A DNA stretch of 64,000 nucleotides from Acanthochromis polyacanthus (taxonomy: Eukaryota > Chordata > Actinopteri > Pomacentridae), in the NCBI RefSeq assembly GCF_021347895.1, contig NC_067119.1:2120534-2184533 (forward strand), given 5' to 3'. This document shows positions 1 to 10,640 of the stretch, piece after piece; position 1 is the stretch's first letter; each line of letters starts with the position of its first letter. The notes under the pieces are model-generated. The model made no database searches, was not told the DNA's origin, and saw only the letters and a list, made by a program, of their open reading frames with translations. A program made the position numbers and the translations under genes.

Positions 1-479
1 TTTGTGGTTGAATTTGTGTTTCCTCTCTGCCTCTGAATCCTCCTCCGGCAGCACTTGGTCTTTATTCTCTTCATTCATTACAGCAGCTTTAGCGGCTTTT
101 ATTGGCGCCGCTGCCGGTTGAATCACTCGGAGACTAACCTTTAAAAGCAAAGCGTTTGTTAGAGGAAAGATGGACGTTGGGGCTGTAAACACAAACACTG
201 TCATTATTCCACACATCCGTTGTGCTGTGATATTTATTGGGACGGGACGGCTCCTTTAACCTCGCCCATCGACCGCCCAGAGCTCCCATTAAGGTCGGCT
301 GGGAGGTCCACTGGGACGGAGGATGTGTTTGTCTTTAAGAGGCGATGTGTTGTTGTTTCTGGGAGGGTTTATGGGCTCATATCTGGTCTGAGTGAAGGGA
401 AACTGTAACGGTGAACAACCAGGGACTCATTTAACCCAGCCTCCAACCGCCTGTCTCTAGGTGGAATTAGCACAGTTTA
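1..479. other. High-complexity unique sequence, no gene recognised
   Basis: This stretch is not repetitive and is GC-richer than the repeats that follow. A 62-codon open frame at 220-408 has no recognisable domain and no flanking splice sites I trust, so I do not call it a gene. It may be a noncoding element, or the 3' flank of a gene outside the window. Confidence 0.3.
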
Positions 480-1345
480 GCCAGAAAGTCCAGTTTTTAA
501 TGATTACTTAACAAATATTTACATTGATATCACATCAGAATGCCTTATTTGACTCGTTTTATACAAAGTTTGGGTTCATAGCTGCAGTAACTGAGTGGAG
601 ACTAGAGGCTTCTCTGTACACAACCACCGAGCTAGCACCTATTATTACCTCCATATGAGGCATTTGGGTAGAATTGTATCCATGTAAGAGATAATCTGAA
701 TATTTCTAACTATTACTTAACTAATATTTACATTGATATCACATCAGAATGCCTTATCTGACTGTTTTTATACCAATTTTCAGACTTAAAACCACAGTAA
801 CTGAGTGGAGGCTAGAGGCTTTTCTGCACACAACTGCCTAGCTAGCATCTACTATAGCCTGCAGATGAGGCATTTGGGTAGAATTTTATTATTTAAGTAA
901 AAATTTGAATGTTTTTAAAGAATATTTAGCAAATATTAGTTAAATCTGACATCAGAACACCTATTTTACTGTTTTTCCCGCTATTTTTTTGGACTGAAAG
1001 CTGCAGTAACTGAGAGGAGACTAGAAGCTTCTCTGTACACAACCACCTAGCTAGCATCTACTATAGCCTGCATATGAGGCGTTTGAGTAGAATTTTATTT
1101 AAATAAGCAATAATTACAATATTTGTAGTGATTACTTTACAAATATTTACATTGTCACTTCAGAACATGTTACTTGACTTTTTTTAATACAAATTTTTGG
1201 ACGTACGGCTGCAGTAACTGAGTGGAGACTCGAGGCTTCACTGTGCGTAGCCGCCTAGCTAGCATCTACCATAGCCTGCATACTAGAATTTTATTTATAC
1301 AAGCTATAATTAGGATGGCTCAGTTCAGTTTTCATGTTTTTTACT
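480..1345. repeat. Four-copy tandem repeat, period about 207 bp
   Basis: The phrase GCAGTAACTGAGTGGAGACT recurs with small changes near 585, 795, 1004 and 1211. Each copy is followed by an ACACAACC..CTAGCTAGCA block and then by GAGGCATTTGGGTAGAATTT. The copies have diverged by perhaps 10-20 percent, so the array is old. It lies downstream of the rnf214 3' end. Confidence 0.85.
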
Positions 1346-1822
1346 GATTAGTAAACAAATATTTCCTTTCTTTCCAGAGAGACATTGATGTCACACTGTG
1401 ATACAGTTAGCCTAGCTTAGCATAAAGACTGGGATTGGGGGGAAACTGCTAGCCTAGTTCTATCCAGATTTTACAAAAACAATCCACTGATGCCTTTTAG
1501 TTCCCAGAATGCTCTTCTTAAAGGTAGAATAGCTAAAGGTGTATCAAAATGTTTGGTGATAACGTTGTTGGAACCTTTATGTGCCAACGTTTCCACAACA
1601 CTAAGAATGCTCTTTCCTCATTTTCATGAAACATTGTGGGAACATTTTTATAGATTCTATAGCATTTTTCCACTGATAACATTCTCAAAACGTTGTTACA
1701 AAACAGTTCAAGATACTTAGCACAAGTTAGCGTGCTGCTAACCGTCACTGTAATGGTGAAACATAATGAATCATACAATAAGTACACCTTCACACTTCCT
1801 TTTATGTTTACTTTTAAAGAAC
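1346..1822. other. Intergenic sequence beyond the rnf214 3' end, nothing recognised
   Basis: Small overlapping open frames occur on both strands (1490-1720 plus, 1533-1793 minus), but neither has family similarity I recognise. Words related to ACGTTGTTGGAACCTTT recur, which suggests another degraded repeat. Confidence 0.3.
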
Positions 1823-1828
1823 TTTATT
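1823..1828 (-). terminator. Polyadenylation signal AATAAA for rnf214
   Basis: The plus strand reads TTTATT, which is AATAAA on the minus strand. It lies about 200 bp past the rnf214 stop codon, giving a short, compact 3' UTR of about 0.2 kb. I did not identify the cleavage site or GU-rich element. Confidence 0.6.
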
Positions 1829-2028
1829 GTAGGCTTGCTGATTACAGTTACTCAGATTCAGTGTAAACGTAAAGAAAGACAGCAGCAGGCACTAAGTGTG
1901 ACAATCCCTTCTACATCCAAAAATCAAGCTTAAACACATCCAGCATTGGATATCTTAGAATAGAACTCTAATAAATGTTTTGGAATGGCACTGATTTGAG
2001 CCCGAGGTTTAACTTCCTGGTTCCTCCG

Positions 2029-2838
2029 TCACTTGGCTGGACAAAACGGACAGGAGTTGTTCTTGCTGGACCTGAGCCACATCTGGATGCAGTCCCTGTG
2101 GATGGTGTGGGAGCAGCTCAGCGGGTGGCGGTTCTCCGGGTCCACGTGGTTCTGGCACATCAGGCAGAGTTTACGGGGCCCGGGGGCTTGAACTCCTGGT
2201 GGTACTGCCGGTCCGGGTCTCTGCTGAGGAACAGTCGGTCTCTGGATGGGCCCCGGGGGCATCGGCCGGCTGATGGGGCCCGGCGCCGACCTCTCATTCT
2301 GGGCCAGCTTGTGGCCGACCTGCTCGATCACCTCGTCCATGGACATGCCGGCCAAAGTACCGCGAGAGGTCTTCACCTGCTGGAGTAGCGACGTCAGCTG
2401 GGCCCTGTTGCATTGTGGGTACCGGGCGCCCAGCTTCTCCAAGACCTTGTCGAGTTTGCCAGCGGAGGCCGACGGGGCAGCGGCAGGTACAGCCGGGGGA
2501 GGTGGGGAAGGGGTGACAGGGTGGACCGGTTGAACTGGGGGGGACGGGGACAGACTGGGAGGCGGAGTCACCCTCACCGGGCCTCGGATGTGAGGCTGGA
2601 ACTGAAGTGGAGGCTGGTGCTGTGGAGGCGGGGACGGATGGGGGAAGTGATGGGGCGGCGGGAGGTCGTAGCGGAAGGGGGGACGGAAGTGTGGGTGGTG
2701 GGGGAGACGGTGGCGCTGCAGGTAGAAGTGGGGGTGTCTCTGTGGTGGGAAGGCCGGGTTCATCTGGATCGGAGGAGGCGGAACCATGAACTGTGGACGA
2801 ACCACAGCCTGCATCACCTGGTTGAACCTCAGGTCGGC
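2029..2838 (-). CDS. rnf214: rnf214 coding exon 6 (proline-rich region, helical block, RING-H2, stop)
   Basis: The acceptor is CCCCACAG|GCCGAC. The exon encodes 269 residues and the TGA at 2031-2029. The first half is rich in proline and histidine (for example [13 protein letters not shown]). Next comes [20 protein letters not shown] with [17 protein letters not shown], then the RING. All eight zinc ligands are present and the protein ends CPFCPAK. A large open frame in another phase (2294-2914) is a shadow. Confidence 0.92.
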   Translation of the reverse strand, partial: ADLRFNQVMQAVVRPQFMVPPPPIQMNPAFPPQRHPHFYLQRHRLPHHPHFRPPFRYDLPPPHHFPHPSPPPQHQPPLQFQPHIRGPVRVTPPPSLSPSPPVQPVHPVTPSPPPPAVPAAAPSASAGKLDKVLEKLGARYPQCNRAQLTSLLQQVKTSRGTLAGMSMDEVIEQVGHKLAQNERSAPGPISRPMPPGPIQRPTVPQQRPGPAVPPGVQAPGPRKLCLMCQNHVDPENRHPLSCSHTIHRDCIQMWLRSSKNNSCPFCPAK

Positions 2839-5800
2839 CTGTGGGGCAAAGATAGGAAGTTAGTGCAACTAGAACTGGGAATTCTGGGAAAAACTGTGAG
2901 TGTGATTGCTGCACAGCAAGAAAGTTTCTATCTGTAGGTGTAGTGTTGGTTTATTACGCATCAAATATAAGCTAGCAGGTGTTAGCAGTGCAGTATTAAT
3001 AAACTTTTTTCTGCATCAGGACCAGCAGCTTCTGTAAATAAACCGGTCATGCTAACAGGCCGGCTGGTGTTTTCTCACCGTGGGGACCTGAGGCAGCGTC
3101 GGTACGTTGATCCTGGGGAGGGACTCCAGCTCTCGGCCCTGCTGCAGCTGCTGCAGGACCTCCTGGAAGCGACTCTGCAGCTCGGCCTGGTTCCTCCGGA
3201 CCAAACCCTCCTTCTTCTCCCACTTGGGCCGCTCATGGGAGTACTGCTGAGGAAACTCCACCCTGAGAGTGTTCAGGTACTGAGCCACCTAGGACAGGAG
3301 AGGACGGGTTCACAGGGTAATAGGTTTGTTTTTAGCAACCAAAACCTGCCGGTGGGTTTGAAATGTGTGTTGTGTTTAGAAAAGAAAATCACCAAAACGA
3401 CACCAGAAAGATGGTAAAAAAAATTCTGATTATCCGTTAATCACAAAAAACCCTGACAATGTTACCGATTCAAAAAGTAGAAACCGATAAGACAAAAGCC
3501 ATGCTAGACAGGAAATATATTGTAGGCTGCAGTACGTTAGCTGCAGTACGTTAGCTGCAGTACACGTTAGTTGCAGTACACGTTAGCTGCAGTACACGTT
3601 AGCTGCAGTACACGTTAGCTGCAGTACACGTTAGCTGCAGCACGTTAGCTGCAGTACACGTTAGCTGCAGTACGTTAGCTGCAGCACGTTAGCTGCAGCA
3701 CGTTAGCTGCAGTACACGTTAGCTGCAGTACGTTAGCTGCAGCACGTTAGCTGCAGTACACGTTAGCTGCAGTACACGTTAGCTGCAGTACGTTAGCTGT
3801 AGTACACATTAGCTGTAGTACGTTAGCTGTAGTAGTTCATGCTGGCAAGCAGAGAGCATTGTTTAGCATCTTTAGACTCAGTTTTGTATAATTCTTGTAT
3901 CGTTTTAGCATCATTTAACAAAAGACAAACAAAAAAAAGAAGAGAAAGTGCTAGGTTACATTTATTGGAAATAATAAATGAATAGTAATTAATAGGTATT
4001 TTCTTGTATCATTGTGCTATTTTTGTTTCATTTTAGCATTTTTTGATCAGTTTTGTATAACTCTTGAATCTTTTAGGGCCATTTTGTGTCTTTTGGGGGT
4101 ATTTTTCTTGTCATTTAAACATCTTTTGTGTCAGTTTGGGATAATTCTTGTCATTTTAGCATCTTAAGAGAAACAAAGGAAAAACATAAACCCAGACACT
4201 GCTGAGAGTTTAGAGGGTTAAACTGAACCCTCTTCTGACTCCTCTAATCGTTCCTCATGCCTCATATTGCTCGATAAATGAGGATATCAAACATCTGTTG
4301 CTCTACCTCCCTGGTCCAGGCCTCGATGCGAGTCATGGCCACGTCGCGCTGCGTCTCCACGGCTGTGATCTCGTCCTGCAGCGCCTGCAGCTGAGCCTCC
4401 TGCGCCTCCTTCCTGGTTCGCTCCATCTCCTTCCTCAGCTCCTCCAGCTCCTGCTGCCACCGTCGCTGCTCCTCGCTCTGCTCCTCTGTCAGCGCCGCCA
4501 GCTTCCTGTCGCTCTCCTCCAGCTCCTTGGCCAACCTGATCAACCCATCAGAGGATGGAGAGCCGGTGAGTTCATCGCATTTCTGTTACTGTCTTTCTGT
4601 TTTTAAAGTTTGTTGTTTCTTAAATGTTTTGAACCGTCTACTCCACATGTCGCAGTAATAAAACACTCTTTTCAAGGAGCATTTCTGGACTTTTAACACT
4701 GATGGAAGATATAAAACAGTGACTAGACCTCCAGAACAGATACTGGACCGGCATGCTTCTATAAATGTGTCTTTGTTTAGGTGATGAAACAGTCCTAAAC
4801 CTTGATTTTTCTGTCTTTAATTCACATCTTACTTGTCCTTCTCCTGCTCGGCTCGGTTCTTCTCCGTCATCATCTCCTGCTTCTTGGATAAGAAGTTCTT
4901 CCTGGTGGCCTTCGAGTTGTTGAGCTGCAGTTTCACCCTCAGAGAGTCCAGTTTTTCCAGCAGAGCCTGAAAACACACTCAGTCTGTTATAATCTGTACA
5001 TGCGGTTATAATCAGAGGCCGCAGCGAAGAAGGAAGTTCTTTCTCTAGAAATGTTGCCCCAAGGTTACACCAATGTCTGCTGCTGATCACATGGACAAAG
5101 AAAATGTCTTCTGGAGGAAAGTTCTGTGGTCAGATGGAACAAAAAGTGAACAGAAATATGTTTGGAGCAGAGAAGGTGAGGCCTTTAATCCCAAGAACAC
5201 CAAACCTACCACCAAGCATGGTGGTGGCAGTATCATGCTCTGGGGCTTTCTAGAAGAGTTTCTGGACTGGTTTAGGACTTTCTTGGGGCTGGTTTATGTT
5301 GGGCTTCAGTCTTGGTTCTGGGTCATTTGGGACCTGGTTTTAGACCGTCTTGGACTTTTTTAGGAGTAGTTTAGGTTTGGTTTTGGTTCCAATTTTGAAC
5401 TGGTTTTTGACTTTTTGGACTGACTCCAGACTGTATTCTGATTGGTTCATGTTTGATTTTGGTGATGGTTTCAGAACTTTTTAGGACTGGTTTCAGACTG
5501 TCTTGGGCAGATCTTTTTTTTTTTTTTTTTTTTAACTCCAAGAACACCAAACCTACCATCAAGCAGGTGGCAGTACCATGCTCTGTGGAACTGGAGCTTT
5601 CCACAAAGTAAATGGAATAATGAAGAAGGAGGATCACCTCCACATTCTTCAGGAAAACCTAAAACCATCAGCAGAAGGTTGATCTTGGACACAGTTGGAT
5701 GTTTCAACCAGACAATGAGTCCAAACACACATCAGACGTGGTAAAGAAATGGTTCCATCAGGATGGAATGAAGGTTCTAGACTGGTCTCCACAAAACCCT

Positions 5801-8578
5801 GACTTAGACCCATCAAGAACCTGAAGAACCAAGTCTGAGACAGTCTCTATTAGATTTGAGTCAGTTCAGTTGATAGTACAATGATACAGCCACCTCCATG
5901 CTTGACAGTAGATATAGTGTCCAGACGACAAACCAGAAGACTGAAATGGACATTGAACCAAATATTAACATTTCTGTTTGAGTATTTTTGTCCCAGCAGA
6001 TCTTTAATAAATCTATGAAGGAGTTCTAGGAGTCATTCGAAATTTAAGACTCCCAACGTAAACATGGTCTCTACTGGTGGACGTGGACTTCAGTTCCCGG
6101 CTCCAAATGTCCTCTCGTCTCACCTGGTGCTGTCTGGTCGCCTCCTCCTTCCTCTTCTGCAGCCCCTGTTTGTGTTTTTCATGCTCCATCTCCTCCTTGT
6201 CCTGCATCTTCTTCAGCTGGTCAAACTCCTCCTTCAGGAGCGAGCTGTACTCCAACGTGGCCTCCAGCCGACTCTCCCAGTCACGATCCGTGGAGACGCC
6301 GGACTCCGTCGTGGTGCAGTCGGTCTGGACCTCCTGGACCCTATGGAGCAGCTCTGGAAACAGCAGTGGGTGGAATAATATTGGTCAAAATTCAGTCCAC
6401 ATGAGACCAGGTCTAGATCAAAAACACTTAGACTCGTCAGAACACCAAACCTACCATCGAGCATTGAGGTGGCAGTATTATGCTCTGGTTCTTTCTAGAA
6501 GAGCTTCTGGACTGGTTTCAGACTGGTTCTGGATTTTCTTGGGACTGGTTTATGTTTGGTTCCAGTCTTGGTTCTCCTGGTTTTGGATGTGATTTAAAGT
6601 TGGTTTAGGATTTATTTTACTCTGGATCTGGTTCCGTAGTCTGACTGGTTGTCATCATTGTTTTAGTCTTGTTTAGGTTTGATTTTGGTCCTGGTTTTAG
6701 ACTTTTTGACGACTGGTTTCAGACTGTCGTAGGCAGGTCTTTTGACTTTTTTCCAACCTCAACGCCAAATCTACCATCAAGCATGGAGGTGGCAGTATCA
6801 TGCTCTGGAGCTTTCTAGAAGTACTTCTGGACTGTTTTCAGATTGTATGTTGGACTGGTTCTGGACTTTCTTGGAAGTGGGACTCGTCTGATCTGGACTA
6901 TGTTAACAGACGGCGTCTAAAGACTGTTTCAGATGCGCTGTTGATGGGTAAAATTTTTATTTGCTTTCTAAGTGGCACAAGACCGGGTCTTGTTCAAAAC
7001 CAGTGAAACTAGATTAAAAGAGCTTTTTAGATGCTGTGTCAGATTTGTAAAACCTTTTTAGAATCAAAAATATCATTGTTTTCCTGCGTTTTTTGACATC
7101 AACACCAGGATTACATCAAGAACAAGTTGACTTAACTGGTCAAATGTGGACTAAACTCATCTGGAACATACAGAACATTTAGAAATGGTCTTAAATGTGT
7201 GAATCTTCTTTATATTAAAAAAAACAAAACGTATGACGACTTTCCTGCTTTTTCTCCACATCAACGATAAGTAAAATTACGGATAGATCAAAAACCACTA
7301 GACTTAAACTTCTCAAGTCCATCTAGTTCACACTTGGAGTGTTTAAAGCATACTTTCAGATTTGTAAAAGCTTTATTTTATCTGTAAAACATACTTTTTA
7401 CATGTCAAGTCCGTATTAACTCGAGTTTAAATTAGAAACCTGTCAGATCTGGTGTGGGTCCTTCCAGAGAAGCTCTAGAGAGTTTAAAACTGTTTGAAGA
7501 GTTTATTTTATCACTGGAAATGCAAGAAACTGTTAATTTCAGTTTTTCCTCCATCAAAACCATTCAGAACAAGACTTAGAGTGATCTCTCCATTTTATTA
7601 ACAGGGAGAGTCTTAATTAGCTGTTTAAGTCGAATTAAAAAACAACTTTATTTCATCTGTAAAAATACAGAAATATGTGATTCATTAACATCAAAGCCGG
7701 TTCAGATCAGTTAAATCTGGACCAGATTAGCAGAAAAGGTTTAAAAAGCTGCTTAAATGTTTAGAATCTTTATTTTCTTTGTGAAAAAGCAGAAATGTGG
7801 TTTTCTAGCAGCTGCTGCACCTGTTCAGGATTACTTTACCTTCCAGGGTCAAATTGTCCAGATCCAGGTCCAGATCAAAGTCCAGGTCCAGGTTCTGGTC
7901 CAGGCTCTGCTCAAGGTCCTGGTGTAGGTCCTGGTCCAGGCTCTGCTCCAAGTCCTGGTCATGGTTCTGGTCCATGTCCTGGTCCCTGTTCTGCTCCATG
8001 TCCTGGTATAGGTCCAGGTCCTGGTCCATGTTATCGTTCAGGCTCTTTTTCAGGTCCTGGTCTTGGTTCTGGTCCAGGTCCTGGTCCATGTTATCGTTCA
8101 GGCTCTGGTCCAGGTCCTGGTCCATGTTATTGTTCAGGCTCTGCTCCAGGACCTGGTCTAGGTCCTGTTTTAGGTCCAGGTTCTGCTCCAGGTCCAGGTT
8201 CTGGTCCAGGTTCTGCTTCAGGACCCTGTCCACTCTCTGATCTAGGTCCTGGTCTTGGTCCAGGTTCTGTTCCAGGCTCTGCTCCAGGTCCTGGTCTAGG
8301 TCCAGGTTCTGCTTCAGGACCAGGTCCATTCTCTGATCCAGGTCCTGGTCTAGGTCCAGGTTCTGCTTCAGGACCTGGTCCATTCTCTGCTCCAGGTCTT
8401 GGTGTAGGTCTGGATTCTGCTCTAGGCTCTCTTCCAGGTCCAGGTTCTGGTCTAGACTCTGGTCCAGGTTCTGATCCACTTTCTGGTCCAGGGTATCCTC
8501 CTGGGTCAGAACCTGGACTTGATGTTCTCCCTCTTCTTCCTCTGACGCTACAGAAGCTGTTTCCCCGCTAGCATCCAT
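2029..8578 (-). CDS. rnf214: RING finger protein 214 (E3 ubiquitin ligase homologue), six coding exons
   Basis: Join on the minus strand: 8578-7840, 6353-6124, 4966-4833, 4535-4307, 3288-3079, 2838-2029. This gives 783 codons plus a stop, with every phase matching. Human RNF214 is about 700 aa. Seen in order: an acidic D/Q/L repeat region (about residues 30-240), a VQTD..STD motif, long coiled coils (about 250-510), a PRINVPTLP linker, a proline-rich segment, a conserved helical block starting [17 protein letters not shown], and a C-terminal RING-H2 at 739-780. The RING has the pattern C-x2-C-x13-C-x-H-x2-H-x2-C-x12-C-x2-C. The VQTD motif, helical block and KLCLMCQ..CPFCP ending are the features I recall from human RNF214, and they separate it from other coiled-coil/RING ligases such as TTC3 and DZIP3. 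The role in E2-dependent ubiquitin transfer is family knowledge. The ATG at 8578 has A at -3, G at +4 and an in-frame TAG 27 bp upstream (8603-8605). The extra length compared with the human protein comes mainly from the exon 1 repeat. Confidence 0.87.
2839..3078 (-). other. rnf214 intron 5
   Basis: A short GT-AG intron between the coiled-coil and proline-rich exons, with no repeat or other feature recognised. Confidence 0.8.
3079..3288 (-). CDS. rnf214: rnf214 coding exon 5
   Basis: The acceptor is CCTAG|GTGGCT and the donor CCACG|GTGAGA. It is exactly 70 codons, starting [16 protein letters not shown] and ending [14 protein letters not shown]. The LPxI.xPTLP stretch that closes the coiled-coil region is also present in human RNF214. 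Confidence 0.87.
3525..3835. repeat. Short tandem array of GTTAGCTGCAGTACAC units in rnf214 intron 4
   Basis: About 20 head-to-tail units mix a 16-bp form (GTTAGCTGCAGTACAC) with two 14-bp forms (ending GTAC or GCAC). Each unit contains a CTGCAG palindrome. The units are nearly identical, so the array is young and probably length-variable. The last copies drift to GCTGTAGTACAC. Confidence 0.95.
3850..4190. repeat. Degenerate ATTTTAGCATC repeats in rnf214 intron 4
   Basis: Loose copies of TTTTAGCATC..TTTTGTATAATTCTTGTATC recur at about 50-60 bp spacing. They are badly eroded. No coding potential is visible. Confidence 0.5.
4307..4535 (-). CDS. rnf214: rnf214 coding exon 4
   Basis: The acceptor is GATCAG|GTTGG and the donor GGGAG|GTAGAG. 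It encodes [19 protein letters not shown] and a very charged coiled coil ending [10 protein letters not shown]. The heptad pattern is strong. Confidence 0.85.
4833..4966 (-). CDS. rnf214: rnf214 coding exon 3
   Basis: The acceptor is TTTTCAG|GCTCTG and the donor GACAA|GTAAGA. It encodes [17 protein letters not shown] and continues the coiled coil through [15 protein letters not shown]. It exits in phase 2, and exon 4 supplies the final base of a lysine codon. Confidence 0.83.
5073..5940 (+). mobile_element. Decayed Tc1/mariner-like element in rnf214 intron 2
   Basis: Translation of 5073-5260 gives [13 protein letters not shown] followed by [20 protein letters not shown], the typical Tc1 transposase middle region ([10 protein letters not shown]). 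After an expansion of GACTGGTTT-like words, 5540-5800 matches later transposase sequence, with several stops and frameshifts. A segment at 5850-5925 repeats the GGAGGTGGCAGTA region in reverse orientation. No intact D..D..E frame or clear terminal repeats survive. It lies antisense to rnf214. Confidence 0.8.
6124..6353 (-). CDS. rnf214: rnf214 coding exon 2
   Basis: The acceptor is TGTTTCCAG|AGCTG and the donor CACCAG|GTGAGA. It encodes [13 protein letters not shown] and then a lysine/glutamate-rich coiled coil ending ATRQHQ. The VQTD..STD motif matches the region before the coiled coil of RNF214. Confidence 0.85.
6430..6905 (+). mobile_element. Second Tc1-like fragment with degenerate GACTGGTTT repeats
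   Basis: AACACCAAACCTACCATCAA and GGAGGTGGCAGTATCATGCT occur twice (near 6440 and 6765). Each is followed by CTTTCTAGAAG and a run of GGACTGGTTT/CAGACTG words. These are pieces of the element at 5073, probably amplified locally with the adjoining repeat. No usable frame remains. Confidence 0.7.
6906..7800. repeat. Very degenerate tandem repeat, rnf214 intron 1
   Basis: Variants of TTTCAGATTTGTAAAAGCTT, TTTATTTTATCTGTAAAA and AGAAATGTG recur about every 100-130 bp up to the exon 1 donor. The copies are strongly diverged, so the boundaries are approximate. Confidence 0.45.
7840..8578 (-). CDS. rnf214: rnf214 coding exon 1 (start codon, coding tandem repeat)
   Basis: Encodes residues 1-246 plus one base. 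It begins [20 protein letters not shown] and then runs into long LDQDLDQ-type repeats. The minus-strand donor reads GAAG|GTAAAG. The reading frame stays open through the repeat and joins exon 2 in phase 1. Confidence 0.8.
7854..8480 (-). repeat. Hexanucleotide-based coding minisatellite inside rnf214 exon 1
   Basis: On the minus strand the sequence is built from CTGGAC, CAGGAC and CAGAAC hexamers with longer phrases repeated. It encodes strings such as [11 protein letters not shown] and [13 protein letters not shown]. The period is a multiple of three, so the frame is never broken. The plus strand is also stop-free over most of this stretch (a GPGSGPG-like shadow), which follows from the repeat's composition and is not evidence for a second gene. 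Confidence 0.9.
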
Positions 8579-8871
8579 GCTAATAGGACTACAAAACCGA
8601 AACTACAAAAACTATTCTTTGTCTGATTTTAAACTCGGGCTGTTAGCTTAGCGGCTAGCTAGATAGCTTAGCGGCTAACCGGTTAGCTAAACACCGAGTG
8701 AGTCCCTCAGATCCTAAAAAAATGCCTTTAAAATATAATTTATCTTCCGTTAGCTGCCGTTAAACTGACGGCTACCGTCCGGTAACAACAAAGAGCAAAC
8801 GGTGTCTCGCTGAACACGGTCCGGTTGAAACGCTGCAGCTGTTCAGAGTTTCCGGGACGCATTTATCACAG
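8579..8871 (-). promoter_or_regulatory. rnf214 5' UTR and promoter region
   Basis: A GC-richer block directly upstream of the rnf214 ATG. It contains several GCGGCTA and TAGCTTAGCGGCTAG words (8640-8700) and CpG sites up to TCCGGGACGC near 8860. No TATA box is evident, as expected for a housekeeping-type promoter. The exact transcription start is not visible. Confidence 0.5.
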
Positions 8872-8929
8872 GTAAGTCATTTTTCAAAATAACTATATTG
8901 AACAATTTTGAACAATGATACACAGTCAA

Positions 8930-10010
8930 GTCCACAATTATTCATAAAACAAGCCAAAGATTTGATTTATATATATTTTTTTATTGGTTAGATAGGTTTG
9001 TTTTGGCCGGAAATGACATAAACAAGAGAGGAAATACGATAAGACAGTGCTGGAAAACAAAATACCACTTATTATATTGAAAACGTTTAAAGAGAAAGTG
9101 GAATATTGTGCATGGAATTAAAATATTTCACATAAAAATTAAATAGTGAACATAAAAAATGAACATTACATTGAGAGCTTCGTACATGGAAGTGAAATAT
9201 GACACGTAATTAAAATACTGCACCTGAAAAATTATATGAAAACAAAACAGGGCTCATTGTACTAAAGATGTTTTATGAGAAAGTGAAATATTGTGCATGG
9301 AATTAAAATACTGCACAATAAATGTTGATATTACATCTAAACAATGAGATAAATACTAACTATTACACATGGAATTAAAATATTGCAAATAAAAATGAAT
9401 TATTGTACATAAAAATTAGATGAAAAAGTGATTCACATTACATCAGATATGCTGTCCATCAAACTAAATATAATGCATGTAATTAAAACATTGCATCTGA
9501 AAAGGAAATATTGCACATAAAAATAAGATGAAAACAAATTATCAAACATTAGATGGACCATGTATGAGAAAGTCCAACATTACACATGCAGTTAAATTGC
9601 TGCACCAGGAACAAATAGATACAACTGAAATGATAAAACTGAACTCTCCTGCAGAATTTTGCACATTAAAGGGAAATATTTCACATGAAAATTAAACATT
9701 GCAAACAAAAATTTACATTAAAACGAAATATTATAAATTACATTGACTATGTTGTACATTAAAGAGAAATATTGCATGCAAAAATATGAAAATGAAATAG
9801 TACACATGTATAATTAAAATATTGCACATAAAAATACTTAAAAATGAAATGTTGCACATTATGTTGACAACTTTGTACATGGAAATGAAATGTTGCACAT
9901 AAAAAAACGAGATGAAAATGAAATATTACACATAAAACTTGAATATTTTACATTAATTTTAATATTGCATATGAATTAAAATACTGTACATTGATTATAA
10001 TACTTCTCTT
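8930..10010. repeat. AT-rich degenerate tandem array between rnf214 and snx2
   Basis: Words such as GAAATATTGCACATAAAAAT, GCATGGAATTAAAATA and TACATTGA recur dozens of times at uneven 25-60 bp spacing. The array fills nearly all the space between the two promoters. It has no open frame of interest. Confidence 0.85.
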
Positions 10011-10079
10011 GATGCTATAAATACACAGAAATCCTCCATTTCTCGTATATTTTTCACAGATCGTATTAAAGTCCATTGT

Positions 10080-10640
10080 TATTATGTGGGAGCAGAGGAT
10101 TGTGGGTAACGGTAGCAGGAATCCTCATCAGAGTGAGACCTCCTCCTCCTCCTCCTCCGGTCCCGGTGGGTCACATGACGGAGCCGGACGGACCTCCTGA
10201 CCGGCCTCCTCCTCCTCTCCGCTCCCCGCCTCTCGGTCGGCGGCTCCGTTAGCTCGCTGTTAGCCTCCATCGGCCTCCGAAGCACCGGAACATGGCGGAC
10301 ACCGTCAGGGACCCTCCGCCGGACGGAACCGACTTCCACGAGCTGGAGGACGGCGAGGAGCTGTTCCCGGAGCCAGCGGCCGCACCGGAGGAGGTGAGCC
10401 GGGGGGAGGCGGCGGCAGGCAGGCCGGAGGGGTGTGATGCTCCAGTCGACAACAGAGGGGCGGTTAGCGGGGCTGGAGGGGCACCGGAGCCGGGGGTTTT
10501 CTGGCCGGGGCTCGGTGCTCGGGTCCTCCGTGATCAGAAATAAAGCGTTTTAAAAATATATAAAAATATAAAAAACACCGAATGTGGCCTTTAGGGCGAC
10601 ACTACCGGAGCCGGGCAGGGACAGTTAGCGCGAAGCAGCG
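10080..10640 (+). promoter_or_regulatory. CpG-rich snx2 promoter, 5' UTR and exon 1
   Basis: This is the densest CpG cluster in the left half of the window and spans the snx2 start codon. ATTGTGGGTAACGGTAG at 10098-10114 resembles the ZNF143/THAP11 promoter motif. GGAGGAGGAGG-type tracts flank it. No TATA box is seen. An in-frame TAG at 10250-10252 precedes the ATG at 10292, which has A at -3 and G at +4. Confidence 0.65.
10292..10393 (+). CDS. snx2: snx2 coding exon 1
   Basis: 34 codons, starting [15 protein letters not shown] and including LEDGEELF, which aligns with the LEDGEDLF of human SNX2. The donor is GAGGAG|GTGAGC, phase 0. Confidence 0.92.

Noticed and set aside
2246..2937. Plus-strand and alternative minus-strand frames over the last rnf214 exon
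   Set aside because: They lack the RING and conserved block that the chosen minus frame encodes, so they are GC-rich shadows.
5073..5363. Intact Tc1 transposase gene
   Set aside because: Only the middle [11 protein letters not shown] region is legible; the frame then enters repeats, and later parts contain stops and shifts.
7795..8571. 258-codon plus-strand GPGSGPG-rich open frame
   Set aside because: It is the antisense shadow of the rnf214 exon 1 coding repeat; only the minus frame splices in phase to the rest of the gene.
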